DNA from: CAZTAK01 sp964611585
Lineage (GTDB): Bacteria > Pseudomonadota > Alphaproteobacteria > SHVP01
Assembly (NCBI GenBank): GCA_964611585.1
Contig: CAZTAK010000010.1
Span: 1-58,533 of the forward strand
Length of the DNA: 58,533 nucleotides
Reading direction: 5' to 3'
Shown: piece after piece, positions 35,333 through 44,094 of the stretch
How the letters are laid out: each line of letters begins with the position of its first letter
Position numbering within the stretch: position 1 is the first letter of the stretch
Program-made: the position numbers and the translations under genes
The notes under the pieces: generated by a model
The model's database searches: none
What the model saw: only the letters and a program-made list of their open reading frames with translations
What the model was told of the DNA's origin: nothing

Positions 35333-37015
35333 ATGAAATGGTTTCGGCGACTTCTCATATCGCTCTTGGCAGCGACCGGTTTGGCCGGCGCGACTCAAGC
35401 GGACACCCTGGTTGTCCTCGCAGAAGGTGTTCCTGTTAGTCATAATCCAGACGGAGCAACCTCGTCGGTCGTTACGAACTGGGTGGGCTGGAACAATATG
35501 CTCGAGCCGCTCGTCTACTTCCCCAAAGGCGAAGTCGGCGCCGGTGGTGTGCAGCTCTACAAATTTGGTGAGTTCGAAGGCCGTCTCGCGGAGTCCTGGA
35601 GCTACGATCCCGCGACGCTGACCTGGACCTTCAATCTGCGCAAGGGCGTCAAGGGCTGCAACGGCGCCACTTTCAACGCCGACGATGTGCTCTACACTTT
35701 CGCCCGCGCCAAATCGGTTAGCGGCAGCTCGCCCATCGGCTGGTTTCTGGCGAGCACGGGCTCGGTAGACGGGTTCACGCCCGCCGTATTCGCCCCCGAT
35801 GAATCCGGTGTGGCGGCGCGCAAGCTGGGCGATGAGGTCAAGAAGATCGACGACTACACGGTCCAGGTCCGTCAATCGGGCCCGAACCAGCTTTTCCTGA
35901 CGGTGTTGACGATTCACGGCCTTCTGATCTTCGACAAGGAGACCATGGAAGCCAACGCAACCGAGGACGATCCCTGGAGCCACAATTACGCCAACAATGT
36001 GAACGTCGCTGGCTTTGGCGCCTATTGCCTCGAAAGTTGGGACGAGGGTTCGGAATTCGTTCTTTCGTCGAATACGGATTATTACCGCGGTGTGCCTTTC
36101 TTCGACCGGGTGATCGTGCGCAAGGTGCCGCAGACTTCCAACCGGCTCGCTATTCTTCGCGCGGGCCAGGCGGATATTGCGGAGCGCCTGACGCCGAAGG
36201 AATATGAGAATCTGAGAAACGCCGGCAACGTCAAAGTGGTCGAAACCTACGGCAACAAGAACCTGTACCTGATCCTCAACTACAATGTGCCGCCTTTCGA
36301 CAACGTCCTGGTTCGCAAGGCGATCGCGCATGCCCTGCCGTATCAGAGAATCATCGACACCAGCTATTTCGATAAAGCGCGTAAGTGGGCCAGTCTCGTC
36401 CCTTCGGCCTTCCCGGGATTCCACGCGGCAAGCACGCAGTATGATTACAACCCGGAGAAGGCGAGAGCGCTTCTGGCCGAGGCCGGCTACCCGGAGGGCA
36501 AGGGCCTGGAGGCGTTTCCGGACGCCTTCAAGCTGGTCTATGTTCTCGAGGTGGAATCGGTGGTCGGCCCGTCGGCAACGCTGATTCGGTCCGCACTTCA
36601 GGATATCGGCATTTCGATCGCTCTTGATCCCATCCCGATGGCCCAATATGGCGATAGGGAGCTGGTAAAGAGAGATCTGCCCATGGGCCTGACGGACCAT
36701 ATCGTGCCGATCGGCCCGGATGCCGCCTATGCAACCCTCCTCAGCTTCGTTTCCGTTGCTAAAGGAGGTGTCCTTAATTCCGCGAACTTCAGCAGCGATC
36801 TGCTTGACAACCTCTTGTTCGGGAGCCTGGTCGAGGTCGATAACAACAAGCGCAACGAGATGCTGGCCGAAATTCAGGAAATCATGATGGATGAGATTCC
36901 TGTTATACCGATCGTGGAATATATTACGCAGGTGGCGACCGGAAGCGACATCACCGGTATCTCCTGGCAGCCGGACAATTCGTTACGCCTGTTCAATTTG
37001 TCGCGCACCGAATGA
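35333..37015 (+). CDS. ABC substrate-binding protein, family 5 (second orphan)
   Basis: This 560-residue periplasmic receptor has a clear signal peptide (MKWFRRLLISLLAATGLAGATQAD). Family blocks include WTFNLRKGVKGCNGATFNADDVLYTF, DNVLVRKAIAHALPYQRII and the C-terminal VVPIVEYITQV-like strand. The same subfamily feature set appears in the SBP of ABC operon 2 (for example WALKWLTTHTAGFGAYHLDS there, WSHNYANNVNVAGFGAYCLES here). The ATG at 35333 has GGAAGG upstream. No permease is adjacent; it could deliver ligand to the operon-2 transporter. Confidence 0.9.
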   Translation: MKWFRRLLISLLAATGLAGATQADTLVVLAEGVPVSHNPDGATSSVVTNWVGWNNMLEPLVYFPKGEVGAGGVQLYKFGEFEGRLAESWSYDPATLTWTFNLRKGVKGCNGATFNADDVLYTFARAKSVSGSSPIGWFLASTGSVDGFTPAVFAPDESGVAARKLGDEVKKIDDYTVQVRQSGPNQLFLTVLTIHGLLIFDKETMEANATEDDPWSHNYANNVNVAGFGAYCLESWDEGSEFVLSSNTDYYRGVPFFDRVIVRKVPQTSNRLAILRAGQADIAERLTPKEYENLRNAGNVKVVETYGNKNLYLILNYNVPPFDNVLVRKAIAHALPYQRIIDTSYFDKARKWASLVPSAFPGFHAASTQYDYNPEKARALLAEAGYPEGKGLEAFPDAFKLVYVLEVESVVGPSATLIRSALQDIGISIALDPIPMAQYGDRELVKRDLPMGLTDHIVPIGPDAAYATLLSFVSVAKGGVLNSANFSSDLLDNLLFGSLVEVDNNKRNEMLAEIQEIMMDEIPVIPIVEYITQVATGSDITGISWQPDNSLRLFNLSRTE

Positions 37016-37180
37016 CGGGGCGGGGGAGTGCGCGCGGGGCGGTGTCTTGGAAAATTGAGTCGATGCACACCGCTTAGCGTGCGCGCCCTCTACCACCGAT
37101 CTCGCAGCCCCAGGAGGGCGTGACGGACACCTCGTTCGTCGCCTCTCCCGGGCGCCTGCCTCGCATCCCGCATCATTGCC

Positions 37181-37216
37181 GCCGCCGGCCCAAGTTCGTG
37201 CCGCCGGCCCAAGTTC
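37181..37216. repeat. 19-bp tandem repeat at a gap edge
   Basis: The unit GCCGCCGGCCCAAGTTCGT starts at 37181, repeats at 37200, and resumes right after the N run at 37317. The array probably caused the assembly break; the copy number is unknown. Confidence 0.75.
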
Positions 37217-37316
37217 NNNNNNNNNNNNNNNNNNNNNNNNNNNNNNNNNNNNNNNNNNNNNNNNNNNNNNNNNNNNNNNNNNNNNNNNNNNNNNNNNNNN
37301 NNNNNNNNNNNNNNNN
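37217..37316. other. Assembly gap, 100 N
   Basis: Exactly 100 N inside the 19-bp repeat array; a placeholder of unknown true size. Confidence 0.98.
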
Positions 37317-37367
37317 GCCGGCCCAAGTTCGTGCCGCCGCTGGGGGTACCTGTCGGCACCCGGATTT

Positions 37368-39296
37368 TCAACCGGCAGAGGCCAGGCTGACGTAATTGCT
37401 GTGGAAGGTGGAGTTGCCGCCCATGTCCGCGGGCGAGTCGGGTGTTGTAGCGTTGGCGTTCGCGCCCCAGCGCACCATGTAGCTGACGACGAGACCGGGC
37501 TGCACACGTTCGGTAAGGCGCGCAACTAGCTCCACCTCTCCGCGCCGGTTCCAAAGACGGATGCTCTCGCCCTCGCTGATCCCCTCGTTCTCCGCATCGT
37601 CGGGGTGGAGGTAGACGGTGGGTTCGCGCACAGCGGCAAACTTGCGCTCGATGTTGAACAACTGGCTCGATTGCAGGTGGCGGCTTTTCGGCGTGATGAA
37701 ACGGTAACGATGTTCGTCTACGGGTTTGGCCGGCGTGAAGGTCGGTACCATGAGTTCCATCTTGCCGCTCGGCGTCGGGAAACGACCGTCCGAAAAGCTG
37801 GTTTGTTCCAACGGCTGGCACGGTACCGGTCCAGCTTTCAGCGCCTCGAAGTCGAGAGAGGTTCCTTCAAGCAGATTATGCACCACCTCTTCTTCGCTCT
37901 CGGCAAAGCAGGGCTCATCGAATCCCATGCGCTGGGCGATCTGACTGAACACCCAATGGTTCGAGCGCGATTCGCCTAATGGCTCGATCGCCGGCTTGTT
38001 GATCTGAGCGTAGTCATGCCAGTAGGAGCGGTGGACGTCCCACTGCTCAGCGTAGGAGCAGGCAGGCAGCACCAGGTCGGCGCGCATGGCCGTGTCGGTC
38101 ATGAACATGTCGTGCACGACCACAAACAAGTCGTCGCGCGCCAATCCTTTGTGTACGAGATTCTGGTTGGGCGCGGTCGCCGCCGGATTTGAGTTAAATA
38201 CGTACAGCGCCTGTATGGCATCGTCGTTCGTCAGATTCTCGCCTAGCTTGATCATGTTGTAGAAATTCGGGCCCTCGGTACGCAGTTCGGCATGGCTGAT
38301 GTCGCCCATCGGCCAATCGAAGTTGGCGTAGATCGCCCCGCCGCCCAACACTCCCACCTGGCCGGTGAGCGCTGCCAAATTGGCGATAGCGGCGACGATC
38401 TCGCCACCATTCGTATTTCTCTGAATTCCGACCCCGATATGGATCAAAGACGGCTGGTTGGTGGCATAAAGCTCGGCAAATTTCTCGATCTGCGCGACCG
38501 GAACGCCGCACGCCTGCGCCGCATCCTGGAGCGAAACCTCCATCACCTTCTCACGCACCGCCTCGAACCCGGTGGTCCGTTCAGCAAGAAAGTTAGCATC
38601 AATCCAGTCGCGCTCGATCAGCAGGCGCATGAGCCCGATGGCCAGCATTGAATCGGTACCGGGGCGCGGCTGTACATATAGATCGGCGATTTCCGCGGTC
38701 TCGGAGCGGAAGGGATCGACGACGATGGTCGGGTGAATGTCCTTGGTCAGCACGTGGCCGTGCAGGTTCGTCGCTTTCGGGTTCTTGCCCCAGGCGACAT
38801 AACATTGAGTCTTGCCGAGATGCTGAGGCTCTGTGCCCCGGATGGCGCCGAACATCCTGATTACGGCTTCGGCGCCGGCCATGGCGCAAATCTCCAGGCC
38901 GACGCGGCTCGTATTCAATCTGTTCCACAGACGGTCGCCGGAACGCGAGGCGACGAAGCCCATATGGGCGAGATAATGATAGGGGAGGATCGCCTCTCCA
39001 TTGCGCCGCTCCAGAATCTCCTGGAAGCGCATGGCCACCGCGTCCAGCGCCACGTCCCACGACACACGTTCGAACTTTGCCGATTTGTTCTTGCGCTTGA
39101 GCGGATGCAGAAGTCGTTCGGGATGATGCACCAGCCCTTCGAATTGCTGGAAACGACCGCACAAAAATCCTTGCGTGATTGGATGATCCGGATCGCCGGT
39201 TACGTTGACGACACGGCCATCCTCAACATGAGTCAGCATCCCGCAGGTATCGGGGCAGTCCTTTGGACAGACCGATTTTACGATTTCGACAGTCAT
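37368..39296 (-). CDS. Molybdopterin-dependent oxidoreductase (DMSO reductase superfamily)
   Basis: This 642-residue catalytic subunit has an N-terminal [4Fe-4S] motif with Cys10, Cys14, Cys18 and Cys46 (CPKDCPDTC and GFLCGR) and then the Mo-bisPGD domains. LEICAMAG may hold the Cys that ligates Mo. The C-terminal domain (PTVYLHPDDAENEGISEGE, then RLWNRRGEVELVARL) is the MoCo-dinucleotide-binding barrel. There is no Tat signal, so it is cytoplasmic. No electron-transfer or membrane subunit is next to it, so its partner is unknown. The ATG at 39296 follows AAGGAGAG; the upstream extension of the frame is not family-like. Confidence 0.92.
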   Translation of the reverse strand: MTVEIVKSVCPKDCPDTCGMLTHVEDGRVVNVTGDPDHPITQGFLCGRFQQFEGLVHHPERLLHPLKRKNKSAKFERVSWDVALDAVAMRFQEILERRNGEAILPYHYLAHMGFVASRSGDRLWNRLNTSRVGLEICAMAGAEAVIRMFGAIRGTEPQHLGKTQCYVAWGKNPKATNLHGHVLTKDIHPTIVVDPFRSETAEIADLYVQPRPGTDSMLAIGLMRLLIERDWIDANFLAERTTGFEAVREKVMEVSLQDAAQACGVPVAQIEKFAELYATNQPSLIHIGVGIQRNTNGGEIVAAIANLAALTGQVGVLGGGAIYANFDWPMGDISHAELRTEGPNFYNMIKLGENLTNDDAIQALYVFNSNPAATAPNQNLVHKGLARDDLFVVVHDMFMTDTAMRADLVLPACSYAEQWDVHRSYWHDYAQINKPAIEPLGESRSNHWVFSQIAQRMGFDEPCFAESEEEVVHNLLEGTSLDFEALKAGPVPCQPLEQTSFSDGRFPTPSGKMELMVPTFTPAKPVDEHRYRFITPKSRHLQSSQLFNIERKFAAVREPTVYLHPDDAENEGISEGESIRLWNRRGEVELVARLTERVQPGLVVSYMVRWGANANATTPDSPADMGGNSTFHSNYVSLASAG

Positions 39297-39466
39297 GTTC
39301 GCTCTCCTTCGCGTTGACTTAATTCTATCGCGTTGATCCCTTCTAGGGAACGTCAGGGCGCAAAGAATATGCTGTGCGCGGCCCCCACTGGTGGTCACGA
39401 ACCGTGCAAGGACAGCGACATTGAATCGGTCACACGCCACCAAACAAGCGGCGCCGCCGCTCGGCG

Positions 39467-39877
39467 TTAGCCCATCATTTCGCCGCCCACAATCCCGATG
39501 GCCTCGATCTCGATCATCAGTTCGGGACGTGCCAGCGCGCCGACCTCGACGATGGTGTCGGCAGGGTAGGGCCTCGTGAAGTGGCGCTCGCGAAGTTCGA
39601 CAATCTTGGGAAAATGACTCATGTCGGTGAGATAGATATTAACCTTGATCACCTTGTCGAGGCCCGAACCGCCGGCTTCAAGCACGCGCTTCAAGTTGGC
39701 GAAAGTCTGCTCGGCCTGGGCGTCGAAGTCGCCGATGCCGACGAGATTTCCGTCGATATCGAGGGCCGCCTGTCCCGATACGAACACGAGGTTGCCTACC
39801 CGGTACCCGAGCGCGATGCGGATGGGCTCGTAAGGGTCGGGATCCGTCTTGATGCGGACTGCCTTGGTGCCGGTCAT
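39467..39877 (-). CDS. RidA/YjgF family protein
   Basis: This 136-residue member of the YjgF/YER057c/UK114 family forms trimers that hydrolyse reactive enamines/imines or related intermediates. Typical blocks are GYRVGNLVFVSGQAALD, QTFANLKRVLEAGGSGLDKVIKVNIYLTDM, and ALARPELMIEIEAIG at the end. A near-perfect ribosome site, TAAGGAGG, precedes the ATG. It lies on the same strand as the molybdopterin oxidoreductase (170 bp downstream) and the UbiD pair (about 400 bp upstream). Confidence 0.92.
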   Translation of the reverse strand: MTGTKAVRIKTDPDPYEPIRIALGYRVGNLVFVSGQAALDIDGNLVGIGDFDAQAEQTFANLKRVLEAGGSGLDKVIKVNIYLTDMSHFPKIVELRERHFTRPYPADTIVEVGALARPELMIEIEAIGIVGGEMMG

Positions 39878-40276
39878 CGTCGTTCCTCCTTACGATCAAA
39901 GGGTTTTCAACGAAGCAAACAACCGATGCCGTGGCGGCTGTGCGAATCCATCGCCGGCAGGCGGCGAACCAACCGAGCGCGCGCGGTCTCGGCCATGACT
40001 TCGGCCAAGACCGCTACCCGGGGCCAAGACCGCTACCCCGATGCCGTCAGCGCGGGGAACGGGAACGCGGACCGGGTCAGGCGACCGTTCACCTGCGCGA
40101 CGGTTCGCGCGCCAACGAAAGATCGAAAGACGACGTTGCCATCGCCGTCGATCCGCCCCTTATGCCGACTTTGCTTTCGGAAATCGCCGAGCGCGGCGAA
40201 AATAAAGGGCGGGGCAGCGATCCCTGTTGGGGAGGTACCCCGCCGATTGTGGTTGTGTGAAGGCCGCTCGCCAGAC
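39878..40276. other. Intergenic region with a 19-bp tandem duplication
   Basis: No gene is supported on the minus strand. A plus-strand frame crosses it but is a shadow of UbiD 1. A 19-bp tandem duplication lies at 40003-40038. Confidence 0.5.
40003..40038. repeat. Two-copy 19-bp tandem duplication
   Basis: GGCCAAGACCGCTACCC occurs at 40003-40019 and 40022-40038, a 19-bp period, as in the array at 37181. The sequences differ, apart from a shared GGCC(C)AAG start. Confidence 0.6.
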
Positions 40277-41755
40277 CTAACGCAATTTGCCCGCCTGGTT
40301 CGGCAGCCCGTAGTCATTTTCCCAGCCAGCAACAATTTTTCCGCGAAGGGCGCCGGGAAAGCTGCCATCAAACGACATGCGCTGTGCAGAATCGACGTTG
40401 GACTTCCAGTCGACCGGCGTCGTTGCGTCGAAGGTGACCGCAGCCCCGCGGGCGTGCATCTTGTCGTGCAGATCGCTGAACGGAATGAGCGCGTGTCCCG
40501 GCGCCAAATCGAACACCTGGATGTCCCTGGCGGGATGGCAGCGGGTCAGGGCCGAATGCAGTACGTCGGTATAGTTGGTCGCGTCGACATCGTCGTCAAC
40601 GACCATCACGTACTGAAAGAAAACGCCCATTTTCGATCCGCGCACGACCGAAGCGACGCGGTCGGCAATACCGGCATGCCCCTTCTCGACAGATACGAAA
40701 AGCAGGGCGAACTTGAGACCTGGCGGTGCAAAGGCCGTCTTGACCGGCAGACCCGCGGTTTTGAGTTCGCGGCGGATGCCGTTCGTCAGGCTGAACACGC
40801 CAAGCAGGACCTCGCATTCGTCGAGGTCGGTGCCGGCGCAACTGATCGGCATGATCGGATTGTCGCGGTGGGTGACGCAATCGACCCGGAACACGGGCCG
40901 CGGCATACGCGGGCTGGCGCGGTAGCCGGTGGCCTCGCCGAACGGGCCTTCGTCCCAACGTTCATAGGGCCGCACGTGGCCTTCGATGACGATCTCCGCC
41001 GTTGCCGGCACCAGCAGATCGTTGCTCTCGCATTTGACCAGGGCCAAAGGCTCGCGGCGCAGGCCGCCCGCCACCTCGCCTTCGCTGACACCAGCCGGCA
41101 AACTCATCGAGCCGATCATGGCCGATGTCGGGCAGCCGCCGAAAAAGACCGCGAACGGCATGGCGTCGCCGCGCGCTTCGTACTTTTGATAGTAGATCAT
41201 GCCGACGTGCTGGAACGGATTGACGATGCCGCCCATGATCGACTTCTTGTGGATCATGTGGCGATAGACGCCCCAGTTCACCCAGTCGCTGTCGGGGTCC
41301 TTGCAGGCCGTCACGCCAAAGGTGTCGATGTAGCGCCCGCCGTCGCCGTCATGCAGGTAGGGAGCGGGGAAATCGAACAGGTTGATGTCGGTGCCGGTAA
41401 TGATGTTCTCTTTGCAGGGGCCTTCCTTGACCTGGAGCGGACGCACCGGGTTCGCCATCCGCGTGGCGTATTCATCCATCAAGACTTCGTAGGACGTGTC
41501 GACGGGGAGTTCGAGCCCCAGGGCAACCCGGGAAAAGTCGCCATGCCAACCTTTGCTAAGCGGCGATCCGAGAATGCTGGCGCCGTTGGTGACTCCGCGA
41601 ATGTTCGACATGAACGCCATCGGCGCACCGATTTCGCAAATGCGCCGCGAGATGGCGCCGGCTTCGAGGTTCCAGTCGACCTCCTGGTCGATGGTTACCA
41701 TTTCGCCCTCTTTCTCGCAGGCGTCCATGTATTCCCTAAGGTCGTAGTACGGCAT
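40277..41755 (-). CDS. UbiD-family decarboxylase 1 (catalytic residues intact)
   Basis: This 492-residue prenylated-FMN-dependent (de)carboxylase of the UbiD family has Arg165 in WGVYRHM, and Glu269 and Glu274 in DEGPFGEATGY. Their spacing (104 and 5 residues) equals that of the Arg173-Glu277-Glu282 triad known from fungal Fdc1. It probably decarboxylates an aromatic or unsaturated acid. GGGGAGG precedes the ATG at 41755; the longer open frame overlaps the intergenic region. No UbiX-type prenyltransferase gene is in the window, so the cofactor must come from elsewhere. The gene directly follows UbiD 2. Confidence 0.92.
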   Translation of the reverse strand: MPYYDLREYMDACEKEGEMVTIDQEVDWNLEAGAISRRICEIGAPMAFMSNIRGVTNGASILGSPLSKGWHGDFSRVALGLELPVDTSYEVLMDEYATRMANPVRPLQVKEGPCKENIITGTDINLFDFPAPYLHDGDGGRYIDTFGVTACKDPDSDWVNWGVYRHMIHKKSIMGGIVNPFQHVGMIYYQKYEARGDAMPFAVFFGGCPTSAMIGSMSLPAGVSEGEVAGGLRREPLALVKCESNDLLVPATAEIVIEGHVRPYERWDEGPFGEATGYRASPRMPRPVFRVDCVTHRDNPIMPISCAGTDLDECEVLLGVFSLTNGIRRELKTAGLPVKTAFAPPGLKFALLFVSVEKGHAGIADRVASVVRGSKMGVFFQYVMVVDDDVDATNYTDVLHSALTRCHPARDIQVFDLAPGHALIPFSDLHDKMHARGAAVTFDATTPVDWKSNVDSAQRMSFDGSFPGALRGKIVAGWENDYGLPNQAGKLR

Positions 41756-41947
41756 GTTACTGCCTCCCCGATTGGTGTGAGGCCTTACCCTCCCCGTCCT
41801 GCGGGCAGGCCACAAGTTGTTTCCCAGTTCGCCGGAATCCTGTCGCGAACGGCACATCGTTCCCGCACAATTCCAACTCTCGGTCGTTGTCGGTAGGTGC
41901 CATCGCGTAACCCTCTGGTTCGACGTTTGTCCCGGCACTCAAACCAG

Positions 41948-43426
41948 TCAAGCTGGACGATCCGTTTCCTTGGGGAACCCCAGTCCAGCGCTCCATTCCG
42001 CGAGTACCTTTTCCTTGATATTCTCGGGATAGCTATTGGCAAAGTCGACTTTTGGCGGCACCGCGATCGACCGGTCCCAGTCGAGCGGCCATGTGCAATC
42101 GAATATTGCAGCCGCGCCCTTGCCGAGTTTCCGCTCTTCCGCCGTGAGGTAGGGCGCATCTGCCGCGGCTTCAGAATTCTTGATGATCCATGTGTCACGC
42201 TCGGGGTGACATTTTGTCACCATCGCATGGAACAGTGAGACCGGGTTGGTGATGTCAATGTCGTCGTTACACACCAGAATATAGGGCGTGTACTTCGTCG
42301 CTTCCGTATTTCGAACGACTCCCGCGACGGCTTGCGCGTACGCCGTGTAGGGAACTTTCGTGGTCGCGGCAACGACACTTCCGGCAAGCCATGGCGGTGT
42401 GAAGATTCCGACGACCGGCGCCCCCTGAGCCTCGAACGCAGCCTTGAGCTGGGCGTCGGCATCGAGTCCGCGCGCGATGTGAATATCACAGGTCGGCGTG
42501 CCCCAACTGCAGAATGGAATGACCGGGTCTTTGCGGTGGGTAATGGTCTGGACTTCGAAAACCGTGCCCTCTTCCGCGCCGCCCGCCGAGTAGCCGAATG
42601 AACCCGGGAAGGGGCCGACTTCGGCTGTTGCATCCGGCTTGACCACACCTTCAAGGATCATCTCTGCCGACGCCGGAACCAGAAGATCGCTTAATTCGCA
42701 TTTTACCATCTGCACCGGTTCGCGTTGCAGACTTCCGGCAATTTCGGCTTTGGTCGTACTGCCGCGCCGGATGCGGAAGGAGGCCGCCATCGTCGCCGTC
42801 GGAACGGCGCCGAGAACGATGGCGAAGGGCATCGGTTTGCCCTCGCTCGCATAGCCGTTGCGGTAGATCTGCCCGACGGCGCTGTCCTTGGGCAGCACAC
42901 CGGCCAGTGTGTTCTTCGACGTAACCATCAAAGGCAGCACGTCCCACGCGAGGTAACCGCCCCCTGGCTCCTGCGCCACCGTGAATGCCCAGGTCGTCAG
43001 ATACTCACCGCCGTCGCCTTCGTGCAGGTGCGGCGCCGAAAGCGCTTTGAGATTCACCGAATCGGCTTCAACCACAACCTCTTTGCACTGGCCGCCGCCG
43101 ACCTCCATGGGTCGAATTGGGGATTCGCGGCGGCGCAGAACCTCTTCGAGAACCTTCGGGTAATCGGATGCGGGATCGATTTCGAGGGCGACCGACACCT
43201 TTGACCACAGGCCCTTCATTCCACGGCCAACGAGCCCGGCTGCCAGGGTCACGCCGTTCTTGGAACCTTTGACACTGGTAAAATGTACGGCGGGTCCGCC
43301 GCGCTCCGCCAATCGTTGGGCAATGGCGCCAACTTCGAGATAGGTGTCAACTTTCTTATCGATGCGGCACAACTCGCCTTCCGCCTCGAGCTTATCCATG
43401 AATTCTCGCAAATCGAAATGGGCCAT
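41948..43426 (-). CDS. UbiD-family protein 2 with degenerate active site
   Basis: Also 492 residues and homologous along its length to UbiD 1 (start HFDLREFMDKLEAEGEL against YYDLREYMDACEKEGEM). At the Arg position it has Pro165 (WDVLPLM), and the EGPFGE motif has become EVGPFPGS, keeping Glu269 but losing the second Glu. Classical decarboxylation is therefore unlikely for this chain alone. It may be a non-catalytic partner of UbiD 1, as phenylphosphate carboxylase also contains two UbiD-like subunits, or it may use different chemistry. The ATG at 43426 is chosen by homology; AGGA precedes it. Confidence 0.88.
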   Translation of the reverse strand: MAHFDLREFMDKLEAEGELCRIDKKVDTYLEVGAIAQRLAERGGPAVHFTSVKGSKNGVTLAAGLVGRGMKGLWSKVSVALEIDPASDYPKVLEEVLRRRESPIRPMEVGGGQCKEVVVEADSVNLKALSAPHLHEGDGGEYLTTWAFTVAQEPGGGYLAWDVLPLMVTSKNTLAGVLPKDSAVGQIYRNGYASEGKPMPFAIVLGAVPTATMAASFRIRRGSTTKAEIAGSLQREPVQMVKCELSDLLVPASAEMILEGVVKPDATAEVGPFPGSFGYSAGGAEEGTVFEVQTITHRKDPVIPFCSWGTPTCDIHIARGLDADAQLKAAFEAQGAPVVGIFTPPWLAGSVVAATTKVPYTAYAQAVAGVVRNTEATKYTPYILVCNDDIDITNPVSLFHAMVTKCHPERDTWIIKNSEAAADAPYLTAEERKLGKGAAAIFDCTWPLDWDRSIAVPPKVDFANSYPENIKEKVLAEWSAGLGFPKETDRPA

Positions 43427-43552
43427 CGATCCTGCTTTCAACCCCCCCAAGATTTCGTTTCCCGGGCGCAGAGGGGTCGGCCCCCACCACATCCCGAGGT
43501 CTAAAGCGGCGCTGCTTTAAGCGCCCGGCCCCGCACTCCTGCGGAAATCTGA

Positions 43553-43765
43553 CTCCGGCGTGAAATCTACGGACTCAGGATCTTGGACTTCAAGGATTCT
43601 TATCTTCCAACCTTCCTCGGAGGTATTCTCGGCCCAATCCCGCAAAACGAGATTGTCACCGCCTTCGAGGTCTTCCCCAAGGGCTTCGGTTTGCGTCTTG
43701 ACGACCAGCCGCTCGAACGAACCGCGGCTTCGTGCATCAAGGACGACGGGGCTCCCCTGATCTAA
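43553..43765 (+). pseudogene. Orphan coding-like fragment (about 70 codons)
   Basis: An open frame following a TGA at 43550 has protein-like composition (LDFKDSYLPTFLGGILGP, then NEIVTAFEVFPKGFGLRLDD) and ends at a TAA at 43763-43765. It has no ATG, only a TTG at 43583. It looks like the C-terminal end of a lost gene. No family is recognised. Confidence 0.3.
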
Positions 43766-44094
43766 CTCACCCCTCGTCTATTGTATGGATTCTTCCAAGA
43801 ATTCATACACAGACATTGCACAATTAATAGGGCGTTCCAGATTCATTCTCAAGTGCTGGCGCCCCTCCCACCTTGACTTGAGTCAAGGTTTGCAACCAGC
43901 GGTCGCTATGCGGCCAGATGGTTGCCCGAAGGTTGCGCTTGCGGGCGCCCAGCGCAGCGTCTCGGCGGCGATGTTGCGTATCGCGATCTCGATCTTGATT
44001 CGGGGGCCCCTGGGCGACCGATTCGAGAGGCGCCCGGCGATGAAGGCAAAGATCACTTCGATCTTGGTTGGAACCTGCCAGTGGTCGCGAGAGT
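43766..44094. other. Intergenic region, nothing recognised
   Basis: About 330 bp between the fragment and the VOC gene. Lower GC near 43790-43830; no gene is supported. Confidence 0.45.

Larger units (their letters stand above)
37016..37367. other. Intergenic region with tandem repeat and gap
   Basis: It lies between the converging SBP and molybdopterin genes. It contains a 19-bp tandem repeat and a 100-N gap, so its true length is unknown. Confidence 0.6.

Noticed and set aside
35177..36700. 507-codon minus-strand frame opposite the orphan SBP
   Set aside because: Shadow; the plus strand carries a signal peptide and a complete family-5 receptor.
39581..41896. 771-codon plus-strand open frame opposite RidA and UbiD 1
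   Set aside because: Low-complexity Arg/Asp/Val-rich translation without any family motif; it mirrors the real minus-strand UbiD and RidA genes in GC-rich DNA.
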